Assembly: GCF_014653195.1 (NCBI RefSeq)
Contig: NZ_BNAH01000010.1
Coordinates: 1 to 64,000 of the forward strand
Direction of reading: 5' to 3'
Length of the DNA: 64,000 nucleotides
Source of the DNA: Thalassotalea profundi
Lineage (GTDB): Bacteria; Pseudomonadota; Gammaproteobacteria; Enterobacterales; Alteromonadaceae
Part shown: positions 34,389 through 42,833 of the stretch, in pieces
How positions within the stretch are numbered: position 1 is the first letter of the stretch
Layout of the letters: each line of letters begins with the position of its first letter
The notes under the pieces: generated by a model
Databases searched by the model: none
The model's input: only the letters and a program-made list of their open reading frames with translations
Told to the model about the DNA's origin: nothing
Position numbers and translations under genes: made by a program

Positions 34389-36572
34389 TTAAAAATTGTA
34401 GTGAACATTAGCTGAAATGCTTCTACCAGCTTCTGTAACATTACTTAACGTTGAACTATCAACATGTCCTGCTCCGTTTATATAGCGAATATACCTTTTA
34501 TCAGTTAAATTAGACACAGATACATTAATTTTAACGTCATCGTTAAATGCATAACTTGTTAACAAATCAAGTGTGCCATAACCGGCAACTTCCACATTGT
34601 TTTCATTCACTTTATCCATACGTTTAGCCCAATTTAAAATTAATTCAGCAGACAGTTTTTCTCCTTCATAAGTCACACCACTCACACCAGATAATGGCAT
34701 AATACTAGTAATATACTCATCAGTTTCATCATTTTTACCGTCTTGGTATGCTGCATTTGCAAATAGCGAAACTGTATCATTTAAATGATAACGCACACTC
34801 GCTTCAATACCTTTAGTTGTTACAGAGTCTATGTTTTGATATTGATATACTAATACTTGAGCTTCTTGCCCAGAATAAGGATTAATACTCGTCTCAATAT
34901 CAATTAACTCAGTTGATAAAAACTTATCATATTCGTTGTAATAAACCGCGGCATTAAAGAATAAATTATCTATATGTCCCTTTAAACCTAGCTCGTATGA
35001 GTCACTTTCTTCTGGAGATAAATTGTCACTCGGCACTACTTTATAACCATAGATTGAATTATCATGATCTATATACGCAAGGTCATAAGCTGGCACTTTA
35101 AAGCCTTCACCATATTGAGCAAAGATCGCGACAGTATCGCTAATTTTATATAAAGCACCAAGATTAAATGACACGTGATCTTCATCAAAATTGGCGTATG
35201 CTTCACCATCAGCCTTTAAGGCATTATTAGCATCCATTTCATAAGTATCAAAACGCGCGCCTGGTGTAATAATTAACCTATTATTTAATAAAGATATTTC
35301 GTCATTAATAAAAATACCCGCTCGCGCGACTTCAGTTTTTGGGAATTTATCTGTGGTTTGAGGGTAACCTGCTTTAGGGGTACCTTCAACAGAATAAAGT
35401 TTCACCTCATTTCGTGTAGATTCTGAATTTTCAATATCTAAACCATAACCTAAAGTATGAGTATCATTAATTTTTAAACTTGCGTTAGAAAGAAAACCTT
35501 GAGTTTCCTGATGATACACCGCTGTTTTCCACATATCCCTAATTTCAATAACAGGGAAACCAAAATTAGCATTAATATCTAACTGACCATATTCAACATC
35601 TTCTTGTGTGGTTTCATTTTGATAAATAGAAATATTTAATTGATCATAAAAAGCAGTAGGTGATTCAGAGTGATAGCGTAATTGGAACGACTTATTTTCT
35701 TTTGTACTCGTATTCTTTTCTTCAATAATATTATAACCCGCTAATGTTCTAAAATAATCCAAGAGACCATAAGTAGTATCTCCTTTAACATCTTGTTCCC
35801 AGACATCAGCTGTAAAACTAATAAAGTCATTTTTATTTAAGTTATATTTTGCATTATAAAAATAACTTGTTGAATCAATATCAAGTTCTGGCTTGGTATT
35901 ATCAAAATTTTGTGTCTCTTCACCATCTCGCTTTGACACATTCAATAGATGCTCTAATGTCCCTGTTTTAAAAGCAATTGTAGAACTTAGATTACTTTGT
36001 TTTCCTTGCTCTGTATAACCAAGTTTTATTTTCCCTGCAAAATTCTCATCTTGATCTAAATAATCAGATGCTGATTTAGTAGTAAAAACAACAATGCCGC
36101 CTAATGCATCTGAACCATAAAGAGAAGAAGCAGCACCTTTAGCAACTTCCACTTGCTTTAGAATATCGGTATCGATAAAACCACGGCCTACAATGTCATT
36201 TAAACCATCGGCACCATAGCCTTCATTCATTCGCATACCGTCTTTAATCATTAAAATACGATCGCCACCCATACCTCGAACAATAAAATTTTGCGCATCA
36301 CCTGTATTGCCGCTTACTTGAATGCTTGGATCATATTTAAACAATTGACTCATATCAGTCGTCACTTGTTTATCAAGATCTTCTTGAGTAATAACTGAAA
36401 TACTGCCTGCCACATCTTTCAGAGGCTTTTCGGTTTTACTACCGCTGATCACGATCACTTCTAGGTCAGAGTTTACTGCTACATCAAAATTTTCATTAGC
36501 CTGTGAAACAGATGGTAAAGCCATTGCTGATAAAATAGCACTAGCTAATAGAGTGCGTTTGAGCATACACAT
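34389..36572 (-). CDS. TonB-dependent outer membrane receptor, probably for haem
   Basis: 727 aa from the ATG at 36572, chosen because AGGA lies 9 bases upstream and a signal peptide follows directly (cleavage near SQA-N). A TonB-box-like LEVIVISGSKTEKPL precedes the plug domain (about 50-170, with NFIVRGMGGDRILMIKDGMRMN), then a 22-strand barrel ending in NVHYNF. It is divergent from the HmuTUS-like operon and shares a Fur-like box with it. In Bacteroidota the matching receptor is HmuR, a haem/haemoprotein receptor. Substrate is inferred from context; I did not find a clear FRAP/NPNL pair. Confidence 0.88.
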   Translation of the reverse strand: MCMLKRTLLASAILSAMALPSVSQANENFDVAVNSDLEVIVISGSKTEKPLKDVAGSISVITQEDLDKQVTTDMSQLFKYDPSIQVSGNTGDAQNFIVRGMGGDRILMIKDGMRMNEGYGADGLNDIVGRGFIDTDILKQVEVAKGAASSLYGSDALGGIVVFTTKSASDYLDQDENFAGKIKLGYTEQGKQSNLSSTIAFKTGTLEHLLNVSKRDGEETQNFDNTKPELDIDSTSYFYNAKYNLNKNDFISFTADVWEQDVKGDTTYGLLDYFRTLAGYNIIEEKNTSTKENKSFQLRYHSESPTAFYDQLNISIYQNETTQEDVEYGQLDINANFGFPVIEIRDMWKTAVYHQETQGFLSNASLKINDTHTLGYGLDIENSESTRNEVKLYSVEGTPKAGYPQTTDKFPKTEVARAGIFINDEISLLNNRLIITPGARFDTYEMDANNALKADGEAYANFDEDHVSFNLGALYKISDTVAIFAQYGEGFKVPAYDLAYIDHDNSIYGYKVVPSDNLSPEESDSYELGLKGHIDNLFFNAAVYYNEYDKFLSTELIDIETSINPYSGQEAQVLVYQYQNIDSVTTKGIEASVRYHLNDTVSLFANAAYQDGKNDETDEYITSIMPLSGVSGVTYEGEKLSAELILNWAKRMDKVNENNVEVAGYGTLDLLTSYAFNDDVKINVSVSNLTDKRYIRYINGAGHVDSSTLSNVTEAGRSISANVHYNF

Positions 36573-36703
36573 TTTTTTATTTCCTAAGTTTAAAGAGTAA
36601 TGCCTAGCGCTTACTAACAAATAAATACTCCGGGGGGAAATATTCACCTGTTAGCAACTACAGCGGGTCGGCATTTTTGGGGCTTTCTAATCAATCGTTT
36701 TTT

Positions 36704-36732
36704 ACTTTACACGTACAAAATCATTTTGTAAA
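36704..36732 (-). promoter_or_regulatory. Predicted promoter of the TonB receptor gene
   Basis: On the minus strand TTTACA (plus 36727-36732) and TAAAGT (plus 36704-36709) are spaced by 17 bases. The leader would be about 125 bases and contains C-rich stretches (plus-strand GGGGGG at 36632, GGGG near 36680) that look odd in this AT-rich region. I cannot assign them to any known riboswitch. Confidence 0.4.
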
Positions 36733-36738
36733 CACAAA

Positions 36739-36753
36739 TAACAACTATTATCA
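36739..36753. promoter_or_regulatory. Fur-like box in the divergent haem-locus promoter
   Basis: On the minus strand it reads TGATAATAGTTGTTA, against the 7-1-7 Fur consensus TGATAATNATTATCA. The left half is perfect (7/7) and the right half matches at 4 of 7. It lies between the two predicted -35 elements, so one bound repressor could control both the receptor gene and the HmuTUS-like operon. Confidence 0.6.
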
Positions 36754-36763
36754 TTTAGATTGC

Positions 36764-36792
36764 TTGTAATGTTTATTACCGCTCTGTACAAT
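36764..36792 (+). promoter_or_regulatory. Predicted promoter of the HmuTUS-like operon
   Basis: TTGTAA (36764-36769) and TACAAT (36787-36792) have 17-base spacing, 10 bases downstream of the Fur-like box. GAGG (36811-36814) precedes the GTG start at 36826. Confidence 0.45.
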
Positions 36793-36825
36793 TAATGCGT
36801 TTAATTTAATGAGGTAATTAACAAC

Positions 36826-37365
36826 GTGAATATTCAATTTTTAGAAATAACCATGGCACAAGCGTCAAAGTTATTAATGGCGCCTGTCATAGTGCTAATT
36901 TGTGCTTTAGTTATTTATGCCTTTTACGCTTTAGGGCAATTTGCATCTCAATGGCTTTTAAGAAAAAAAAGTAGAGTAATTTATACCCAGCAGTTATCGC
37001 AAAACTATACCGACACGATAACCACACATGAAGGGTACCCAATTCATAATTATTTTATTAATAATCCTCAAGCAAGTGACGATGAATTAGAAGTTGTTGC
37101 TTTAAAACAACTTGAGACGTTAAGAGTTGTTACCCGAATTGCGCCCATGCTTGGACTTATCGCAACCATGATCCCTATGGGGCCGGCATTACAAGCTTTA
37201 GCTGACGGCAATATACAAGGCATTAGTGAAAATCTAATCATTGCCTTTGCCGCAGTAATTTGGGGCTTGGTTATTTCAACCATTACCTTTTGGCCTGCCT
37301 CTGTGAAAAAACGTTGGTGTGCCAATGAATTAATCAACATACGTAAATTAAAAGGCTCAAGATAA
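36826..37365 (+). CDS. MotA/TolQ/ExbB-family proton channel protein of a Hmu-like system
   Basis: 179 aa with a GTG start (an ATG lies nine codons in). Three membrane helices occur at about residues 17-40, 102-127 and 140-163. The TRIAPMLGLIATMIPMGPAL segment is the TolQ/ExbB signature region, but the protein is shorter than typical ExbB (~240 aa) because the cytoplasmic loop is reduced. It overlaps the DUF2149 gene by one base and both precede a CobN-like chelatase. That triplet equals part of the hmu operon of Bacteroidota. It probably forms a proton-driven motor that powers the chelatase or haem transfer; this is inference. Confidence 0.85.
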   Translation: MNIQFLEITMAQASKLLMAPVIVLICALVIYAFYALGQFASQWLLRKKSRVIYTQQLSQNYTDTITTHEGYPIHNYFINNPQASDDELEVVALKQLETLRVVTRIAPMLGLIATMIPMGPALQALADGNIQGISENLIIAFAAVIWGLVISTITFWPASVKKRWCANELINIRKLKGSR

Positions 37366-37715
37366 TGCGGTTTTTAGATGAAGATGAAGAACTCAACCCT
37401 ATTGTAAGTGCCGTAAATTTAGTTGATGTGTTCTTAGTTATTATTGCTGCACTACTCATTGCACTTGCACAAAATCCACTCAATGTATTTTCAAGTGATG
37501 ATGTAACGGTAGTGAAAAATGCCGGAAAGCCGAATATGGAAGTAATCATTAAAAAAGGCAAAGAAATAAAACAATACAAGTCTACCGGAGATATTGGCTC
37601 TGGCGAAGGCATGCGCGCAGGTGTCGCATATAAAATGGCAGACGGTAGCTTTGTTTATGTCCCTGAAAATGAAACATCAAGTAGTTCAGCCTCTGCAGAA
37701 CCGAGTAAAAAATAA
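37365..37715 (+). CDS. DUF2149 ExbD-like protein of a Hmu-like system
   Basis: 116 aa. A short acidic N-terminus leads to NLVDVFLVIIAALLIALAQ (about 18-36), a single membrane helix with Asp21 placed like the essential Asp of ExbD/TolR. A periplasmic beta-rich part follows (GKEIKQYKSTGDIGSGEGMRAG, matching the DUF2149 ending in GVAYKMADGSFVYVPE), then a Ser-rich tail. It overlaps both neighbours by one base. With the preceding ExbB-like protein it should make a dedicated motor for the CobN-like enzyme. Confidence 0.85.
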   Translation: MRFLDEDEELNPIVSAVNLVDVFLVIIAALLIALAQNPLNVFSSDDVTVVKNAGKPNMEVIIKKGKEIKQYKSTGDIGSGEGMRAGVAYKMADGSFVYVPENETSSSSASAEPSKK

Positions 37716-40700
37716 TGTTAAAAACAATCGTCACAAAAATATTATCACGTATCGCCATCAGTACCTTTGTGGTTGGTATTTTAACCAGTCACCTCGCTTT
37801 TAGTAGTGAAAAGTCCACAAATACTAAGCCACAAGTTTTGTTAATGATGTCATCACATGCCTCTAAACCTAAAGGTGACTTGCTAAAAGAATTAGCAAAA
37901 GACCAACCGTTTGAGCTTGTAATATATTCGACTAAAGGTAAAACAGAAGAAGAAATTAATTTAGCCTGGTCACAAGCTAAATTAATGATGTTAGATGGTA
38001 TAAACCCTGCATTATCAAAATTCATGTTTGCAAAATACCAAGATAAAATCACGCAATTTCCCAATGTTCCTGTTATTTCATTAGGGGATTTAACAAATAC
38101 GAAAATGAACCATGGTTTAACCGATGAACAAAATGCCACTATCGGTAGTTATTATAAAAATGCAGGTAATGATAATTACCGAAATATGATGCTATATCTA
38201 ACCAGTAATTTACTAAAATTATCGGAGAATTCACCCGCTTCCCCAGTGATAACACCCACCGTAGGCCTTTACCATTATGCCTTTAAAGGGCAAATAACCG
38301 ATGATGAAGATGCCTTTTTTGAATTTTTACAAACAGAAAAAAAACAACCCGTCATTGCAATAGGTATTCATCGCAGTGTTGTTGATTATCAACAGCAACA
38401 AATTGTTGATGCCATAATCAAAGGGCTAGAAGAAAAAGGTGCTAAAGCATTTGGCTATTTTTTTGAGGGTGAAGATTTACCGCTAAATTATACCGACTTA
38501 TTAATGGTTGAAGAGGATCCTATGAGTAGATCAAGAGTCGATTTAGTCATTAATTATCGTTCATTACATTATGTAGAAAAGCGCCGTGCTGAATTTGAAA
38601 AGCTAGGTGTGCCTGTATTGCACGCACTAAATTACACAGAAGGAGCGCAAAGTGAGTTTGAACAAGATAATGCGGGTATTTCACCTTCATTAACCCCTTT
38701 CTTTTTAGTGATGCCAGAAGATACAGGAAGTGCAGACCCAACCATAATTGCCGCTAATGAAAAAGGCGCAAAAAAAGTTATCCCCTACCAATTAGACGCT
38801 TTAGTAGAACGTGCCTATAACCACGCAAACTTAGCGCACATTAGTAATAAAGATAAAAAAATAGCGACCTTTATTTGGAATTATCCTCCCGGTGAAAAAA
38901 ATATTGGCGCCGCCTTCTTAGATGTTCCTCAATCAATTGAAAATATCGCCATCGCAATGCAAGAAAAAGGTTATCAAGTTAAGGTAAAAACTAATGAAGA
39001 ATTAATCGAATCAGCAGGAAAACTTTTACGTCCTTATTACCGCGGCGAAGATGCTGAAGCACTTATAAAACAAGACTTAGCTGAATATATGCCATTAAGT
39101 ACCTATTTAGCGTGGTTTAACAACCTACCCACTTCAGTAACAACTCCAATAATTGAGCGCTGGGGTAAGCCAGAAGACAGTGGTATGTTACGAGATACCA
39201 CTATTGAAGGTAAGCCGATTAAAGCTTTTGTTATCCCTAGAATGAACTTAGGAAATATGGTGGTGTTACCGCAAGGTGTTCGTGGTGAAAATGCCAAAGA
39301 ACATGCTAACCTTTATCACAGCACCAAAACGCCAATTAACCACAGTTATTTAGCAATATATTTATTTGCTCAAAAAACATTTAATGCCGATGCTTATATT
39401 CATTTAGGCACACACGGAAGCCAAGAATGGTTGACGGGTAAAGAACGCGGGCTTTCAGTTTACGATGCACCGAGTCTAGCAATTGGTAACTTGCCAGTGT
39501 TTTACCCTTACATAATTGATAATGTTGGCGAAGCAATGCAAGCCAAACGTCGCGGTAGAGCGACCATGATCAGTCATTTAACCCCAGGTTTTGCAAAAGC
39601 AGGCTTATATACTGAAATTGCTGAATTAAATGAAAAGATCACCAACTATTTAATGCTCTCTGATGGTAAAACAAAAGCAAATACCCAAGCTGAGATAACC
39701 ACGATGGCAGAAAAGCTCAATATGCTTAACGATCTTGCCTTAGACAAGCAAACTCTCGCGACAGAATTTGATCAGCATATTGATAAACTACAAGACCATT
39801 TGCATTCACTCGCTCAAATGAGCCAGCCATTGGGCGTTCATGTTTTCGGTGATTTACCTAAAACAGCTCATCTATATAGCACTATTCTACAAATGTTAGG
39901 TGAAGGTTTCACGGATCGAGCCGCTGTTTATGAAAAAGTACATCACTTAGCATTACCTTTAGAGCAACATTTCGATCATCGAAATGTTCGTAATCTCGAA
40001 GCACTTGAAGGCTATCAACTCCTTAAAAAATATCTAAATGAGCCAAACACATTAACAGATGTAGATGAATTATTAGCCGCGGATCTGACTTTAGCTAAGA
40101 GTTATTGGGATAATTTTCAAGGCATCGCTGAAACAAGCAGCTTATTATCTGCACTTGAAGCTAATTATATACCTGTGAGTTACGGTGGTGATCCTATTCG
40201 TAACCCAAATGCAGCCCCTACCGGTAGAAACCTAATAGGTTTTAATCCAGCAAAAGTGCCCTCAAAAGAAGCGTACGATGCCGGTGTTGAGTTAATGGAT
40301 CAAACCATTGCAGCTTATGTAGAAAAACATGGTAAATACCCTGAAAAGTTAGCATTTTCATTATGGTCGTTAGAAACCATGAGACATCAAGGTGCGCTTG
40401 AAGCGCAAATACTTCACGCATTAGGATTAAAACCAAAGTGGAACAGCCAAGGCAATGTCGTTGATACCGAGGTTATTCCTTATAGTGAATTAAAACGCCC
40501 ACGTATTGATGTAGTAATTTCCGCGACAGGCTTATATCGCGATGCTTTTCCAAACGTAATGCTATGGTTGGCTAAGGCGATTGATAAAATAGCTAAAATG
40601 AAAGAAGACAATAACTTTGTTTATCGCAATGCTAACGCCTTAAAAAGCGAATTATTAGCTCAAGGTAAAAGTGCTGAAGACGCTAACTATTTATCTTCTA

Positions 40701-41740
40701 TTCGTATTTTTTCCAATGAAACAGGCAATTATGGTACTGGTTTAGCGAGTGGCTCTTTAGCCTCTGATACATGGGAAACAGACGACAAATTGGCTAAATT
40801 ATATCTCGATAGAATGGGATTTGCTTACGGCCATGATGAAAAACGTTGGAGTGAAAACGTAAACGATACCTTTGGTGAAGAGGGTGGTGGCTTGTACAAC
40901 AAGGTACTATCAGGTACTGATGGTGTAATCTTTTCACGTTCAACTAATTTATATGCGCTTATGACTAATGACGATCCATTTCAATATTTTGGTGGTATTG
41001 GCTTAGCGGTAAGGCATTTAGATGGAAAAACACCTGAGATGTATGTCTCTAACTTGCGTAAAAAAGATCAATTAAAAGCCCAAACCCTGGAGCAATTTGT
41101 CAATCAAGAAATGCGTAGCCGTTACTTTCATCCACGTTGGATAAAAGCTATGCAAGACTCAGGTTATGCTGGTGCAACTGCCATTCTCGATCGTATGAAT
41201 AATATGTGGGGTTGGGAAGTCATGACACCAGAGGCAATACGCGATGATCAATGGCAAGAATTTTTTGATGTGTATGTTGAAGATAAATACGAAATGGACA
41301 TGCGTGAATTTTTCGAAAAACATAATGCGGAAAGTTTAGCGCAAATTATTGAACGTATGCTAGAAGCGGTCCGTAAAGGTTATTGGAAAACAGACGAGGC
41401 TACTATTAAAAAGATGGTTGAAACTTATACTGAAATTGCTGCTGAGTTTGATGTCGTAACAGATAACGAGAAGTTTAACCAATATATGGACAGTACAGCC
41501 GCAGGCTTTGGTTTAATGCCGTTATCTCAAGCTTTGGCACAAGCACTTGCACAACCGGTGGCATCGCCAGCAAATCCTGCTCAACAAACACAACAAGTGC
41601 AAGGACAAAAACTTGAAGAACAAGCTAAAACAGAGCAAGTAGACACAGATTACACATTGCTATATATACTATTTGGCATTTTCTCCTTAGGGTTTATGAG
41701 TAACTTTCTTATTAAGTCTCAAATAAGAAAAATTTCATAA
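37715..41740 (+). CDS. hmuS: HmuS-like exported CobN-family chelatase (probable haem dechelatase)
   Basis: 1341 aa. It has a signal sequence or N-terminal anchor (about 10-30, cleavage near AFS-S), the full CobN/Mg-chelatase H-subunit fold (including IHLGTHGSQEWLTGKERGLS near residue 565 and NETGNYGTGLASG near 1005), a Gln/Pro linker and a C-terminal membrane helix (about 1312-1330, LLYILFGIFSLGFMSNFLI) with a short basic tail. Cobalamin-synthesis CobN is cytoplasmic and needs CobS/CobT; here no cobalamin gene is near and the protein is predicted to be periplasmic. Together with the ExbB-like, DUF2149 and TonB receptor genes it matches the hmu haem-utilisation locus, where HmuS is proposed to remove iron from haem. 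Activity here is inferred. Confidence 0.85.
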   Translation: MLKTIVTKILSRIAISTFVVGILTSHLAFSSEKSTNTKPQVLLMMSSHASKPKGDLLKELAKDQPFELVIYSTKGKTEEEINLAWSQAKLMMLDGINPALSKFMFAKYQDKITQFPNVPVISLGDLTNTKMNHGLTDEQNATIGSYYKNAGNDNYRNMMLYLTSNLLKLSENSPASPVITPTVGLYHYAFKGQITDDEDAFFEFLQTEKKQPVIAIGIHRSVVDYQQQQIVDAIIKGLEEKGAKAFGYFFEGEDLPLNYTDLLMVEEDPMSRSRVDLVINYRSLHYVEKRRAEFEKLGVPVLHALNYTEGAQSEFEQDNAGISPSLTPFFLVMPEDTGSADPTIIAANEKGAKKVIPYQLDALVERAYNHANLAHISNKDKKIATFIWNYPPGEKNIGAAFLDVPQSIENIAIAMQEKGYQVKVKTNEELIESAGKLLRPYYRGEDAEALIKQDLAEYMPLSTYLAWFNNLPTSVTTPIIERWGKPEDSGMLRDTTIEGKPIKAFVIPRMNLGNMVVLPQGVRGENAKEHANLYHSTKTPINHSYLAIYLFAQKTFNADAYIHLGTHGSQEWLTGKERGLSVYDAPSLAIGNLPVFYPYIIDNVGEAMQAKRRGRATMISHLTPGFAKAGLYTEIAELNEKITNYLMLSDGKTKANTQAEITTMAEKLNMLNDLALDKQTLATEFDQHIDKLQDHLHSLAQMSQPLGVHVFGDLPKTAHLYSTILQMLGEGFTDRAAVYEKVHHLALPLEQHFDHRNVRNLEALEGYQLLKKYLNEPNTLTDVDELLAADLTLAKSYWDNFQGIAETSSLLSALEANYIPVSYGGDPIRNPNAAPTGRNLIGFNPAKVPSKEAYDAGVELMDQTIAAYVEKHGKYPEKLAFSLWSLETMRHQGALEAQILHALGLKPKWNSQGNVVDTEVIPYSELKRPRIDVVISATGLYRDAFPNVMLWLAKAIDKIAKMKEDNNFVYRNANALKSELLAQGKSAEDANYLSSIRIFSNETGNYGTGLASGSLASDTWETDDKLAKLYLDRMGFAYGHDEKRWSENVNDTFGEEGGGLYNKVLSGTDGVIFSRSTNLYALMTNDDPFQYFGGIGLAVRHLDGKTPEMYVSNLRKKDQLKAQTLEQFVNQEMRSRYFHPRWIKAMQDSGYAGATAILDRMNNMWGWEVMTPEAIRDDQWQEFFDVYVEDKYEMDMREFFEKHNAESLAQIIERMLEAVRKGYWKTDEATIKKMVETYTEIAAEFDVVTDNEKFNQYMDSTAAGFGLMPLSQALAQALAQPVASPANPAQQTQQVQGQKLEEQAKTEQVDTDYTLLYILFGIFSLGFMSNFLIKSQIRKIS

Positions 41741-41761
41741 ACTTTCCTCTTAACCGTACTA

Positions 41762-41800
41762 AAAAAGCAGATAAGTATTTGAAATTCTTATCTGCTTTTT
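41762..41800. terminator. Strong terminator after hmuS
   Basis: AAAAAGCAGATAAG and CTTATCTGCTTTTT form a perfect 14-bp stem with an 11-base loop and flanking A and T runs. It is usable in both directions, so it also serves the decayed gene on the minus strand. Confidence 0.88.
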
Positions 41801-41843
41801 ATATCTCAGCACATTGTGTTATTCTCTACCTCGGTTTTTGTAA

Positions 41844-42216
41844 CTACCCACACATACTGTATTGACTTGTTAATTCACTCGCCGTTTCACGATCTTCTGC
41901 TGCCTTTTCAAAATGAGCATTCATAGTATCTGACTGACGTTGAATAAAGCTATTGAGTTTACCTATACTCTTGTTGATATTACCTAGACGCGTTTCTAGT
42001 GACTTCATTGCATGATTAAAGTCACGATGAAAGTCTTTAAACTCTTCTGACTCTAAATAACCAACAGTATCATAAGATTGTTGCTTTGCTTTTCGGGCTA
42101 TTTTTTCGAACTTACTAATAAATGTCGTGATAACTCATCGTCACTACTAAAGAAACTAGAATATCTTCATTCTCAAGCTCACGTGCTAGTTCATTAGCAT
42201 CTTGTGCTTGTTCAGC
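41844..42216 (-). pseudogene. Decayed coiled-coil protein gene
   Basis: Two minus-strand frames carry protein-like sequence. Frame A (42115-42216) reads AEQAQDANELARELENEDIL and ends at a stop. Frame B (41844-42134) reads FEKIARKAKQQSYDTVGYLE, then FHRDFNHAMKSLETRLGNIN, and ends SQYSMCG-stop. They overlap and have no common start; an in-frame stop precedes each. This looks like the C-terminal part of a helical, coiled-coil protein broken by at least one frameshift and lacking its N-terminus. I do not recognise the family. The rest of the 636-base gap (42217-42376) is AT-rich with nothing clear. Confidence 0.6.
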
Positions 42217-42376
42217 TCATAATAAATTACCAAAAAACATTAATTTATCAATAAATTAAAAATAGACTTTGATAAAACAACCTGATACTAATTTATTCTT
42301 ATAAAGGTAAATGAAAATATTTATTGTATCCGTATAATAAAGACAGAGCTGCCTCTTCTAATCAAAGGAAAAGTAA

Positions 42377-42745
42377 ATGATAGATTTTAATAATAAAGGC
42401 TTTTTTAAACTTAAACAAAATAGTGACTACGCAGAAAAAGTGGCTGAATTACTACTAGACGACGAGCAAGTTATTGATGCTTATAAGTCGATGCGTGATG
42501 GCGTAGTATTTACCAGCAAAAGAATTATCGCTGTAAATGTACAAGGAATTACCGGAAGTAAAAAAGACTATACCTCATTACCTTATAAGAACATTGTTGC
42601 CTACTCTGTTGAAACATCAGGCACTTTCGATCTTGATGCTGAGTTAGAAATATATTTTTCTTCATTAGGACAAGTAAGATTCGAATTTACAGGTCAAACA
42701 GCATTACTTGAAATATCTAAAATAATATCTGAGCATCTACTTTAA
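42377..42745 (+). CDS. PH-domain protein (bacterial PH, bPH type)
   Basis: 122 aa, soluble. The whole protein fits the bacterial pleckstrin-homology fold: EQVIDAYKSMRDGVVFTSKRIIAVNVQGITGSKKDYTSLPYKNIVAYSVE, then an acidic DLDAELEIYF strand and a C-terminal helix. Such proteins are common, often stress-related, and of unknown ligand. An AAAGGAAAAG ribosome binding site precedes the ATG. It stands alone and ends before a bidirectional terminator. Confidence 0.82.
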   Translation: MIDFNNKGFFKLKQNSDYAEKVAELLLDDEQVIDAYKSMRDGVVFTSKRIIAVNVQGITGSKKDYTSLPYKNIVAYSVETSGTFDLDAELEIYFSSLGQVRFEFTGQTALLEISKIISEHLL

Positions 42746-42765
42746 TCTTCAAGGTTTGGATAAAA

Positions 42766-42793
42766 ACACCAATCTACAACTGTAGATTGGTGT
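42766..42793. terminator. Bidirectional terminator
   Basis: ACACCAATCTACA and TGTAGATTGGTGT form a near-continuous 13-bp palindrome around AC, with A and T runs outside. It separates the convergent PH-domain gene and maeA. Confidence 0.85.
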
Positions 42794-42833
42794 GATAAAA
42801 ATCAACAGCAATGTCGTCGATTGATGAAGATAA

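Noticed and set aside
36620..36700. Riboswitch in the TonB receptor leader
   Set aside because: C-rich stretches stand out, but they do not pair with each other on the transcribed strand and no known riboswitch core (for example a cobalamin box) could be found.
37715..41740. CobN for cobalamin synthesis
   Set aside because: It carries an export signal and a membrane anchor, no cobS/cobT or other cob genes are near, and the neighbours are a TonB receptor, ExbB-like and DUF2149 proteins.
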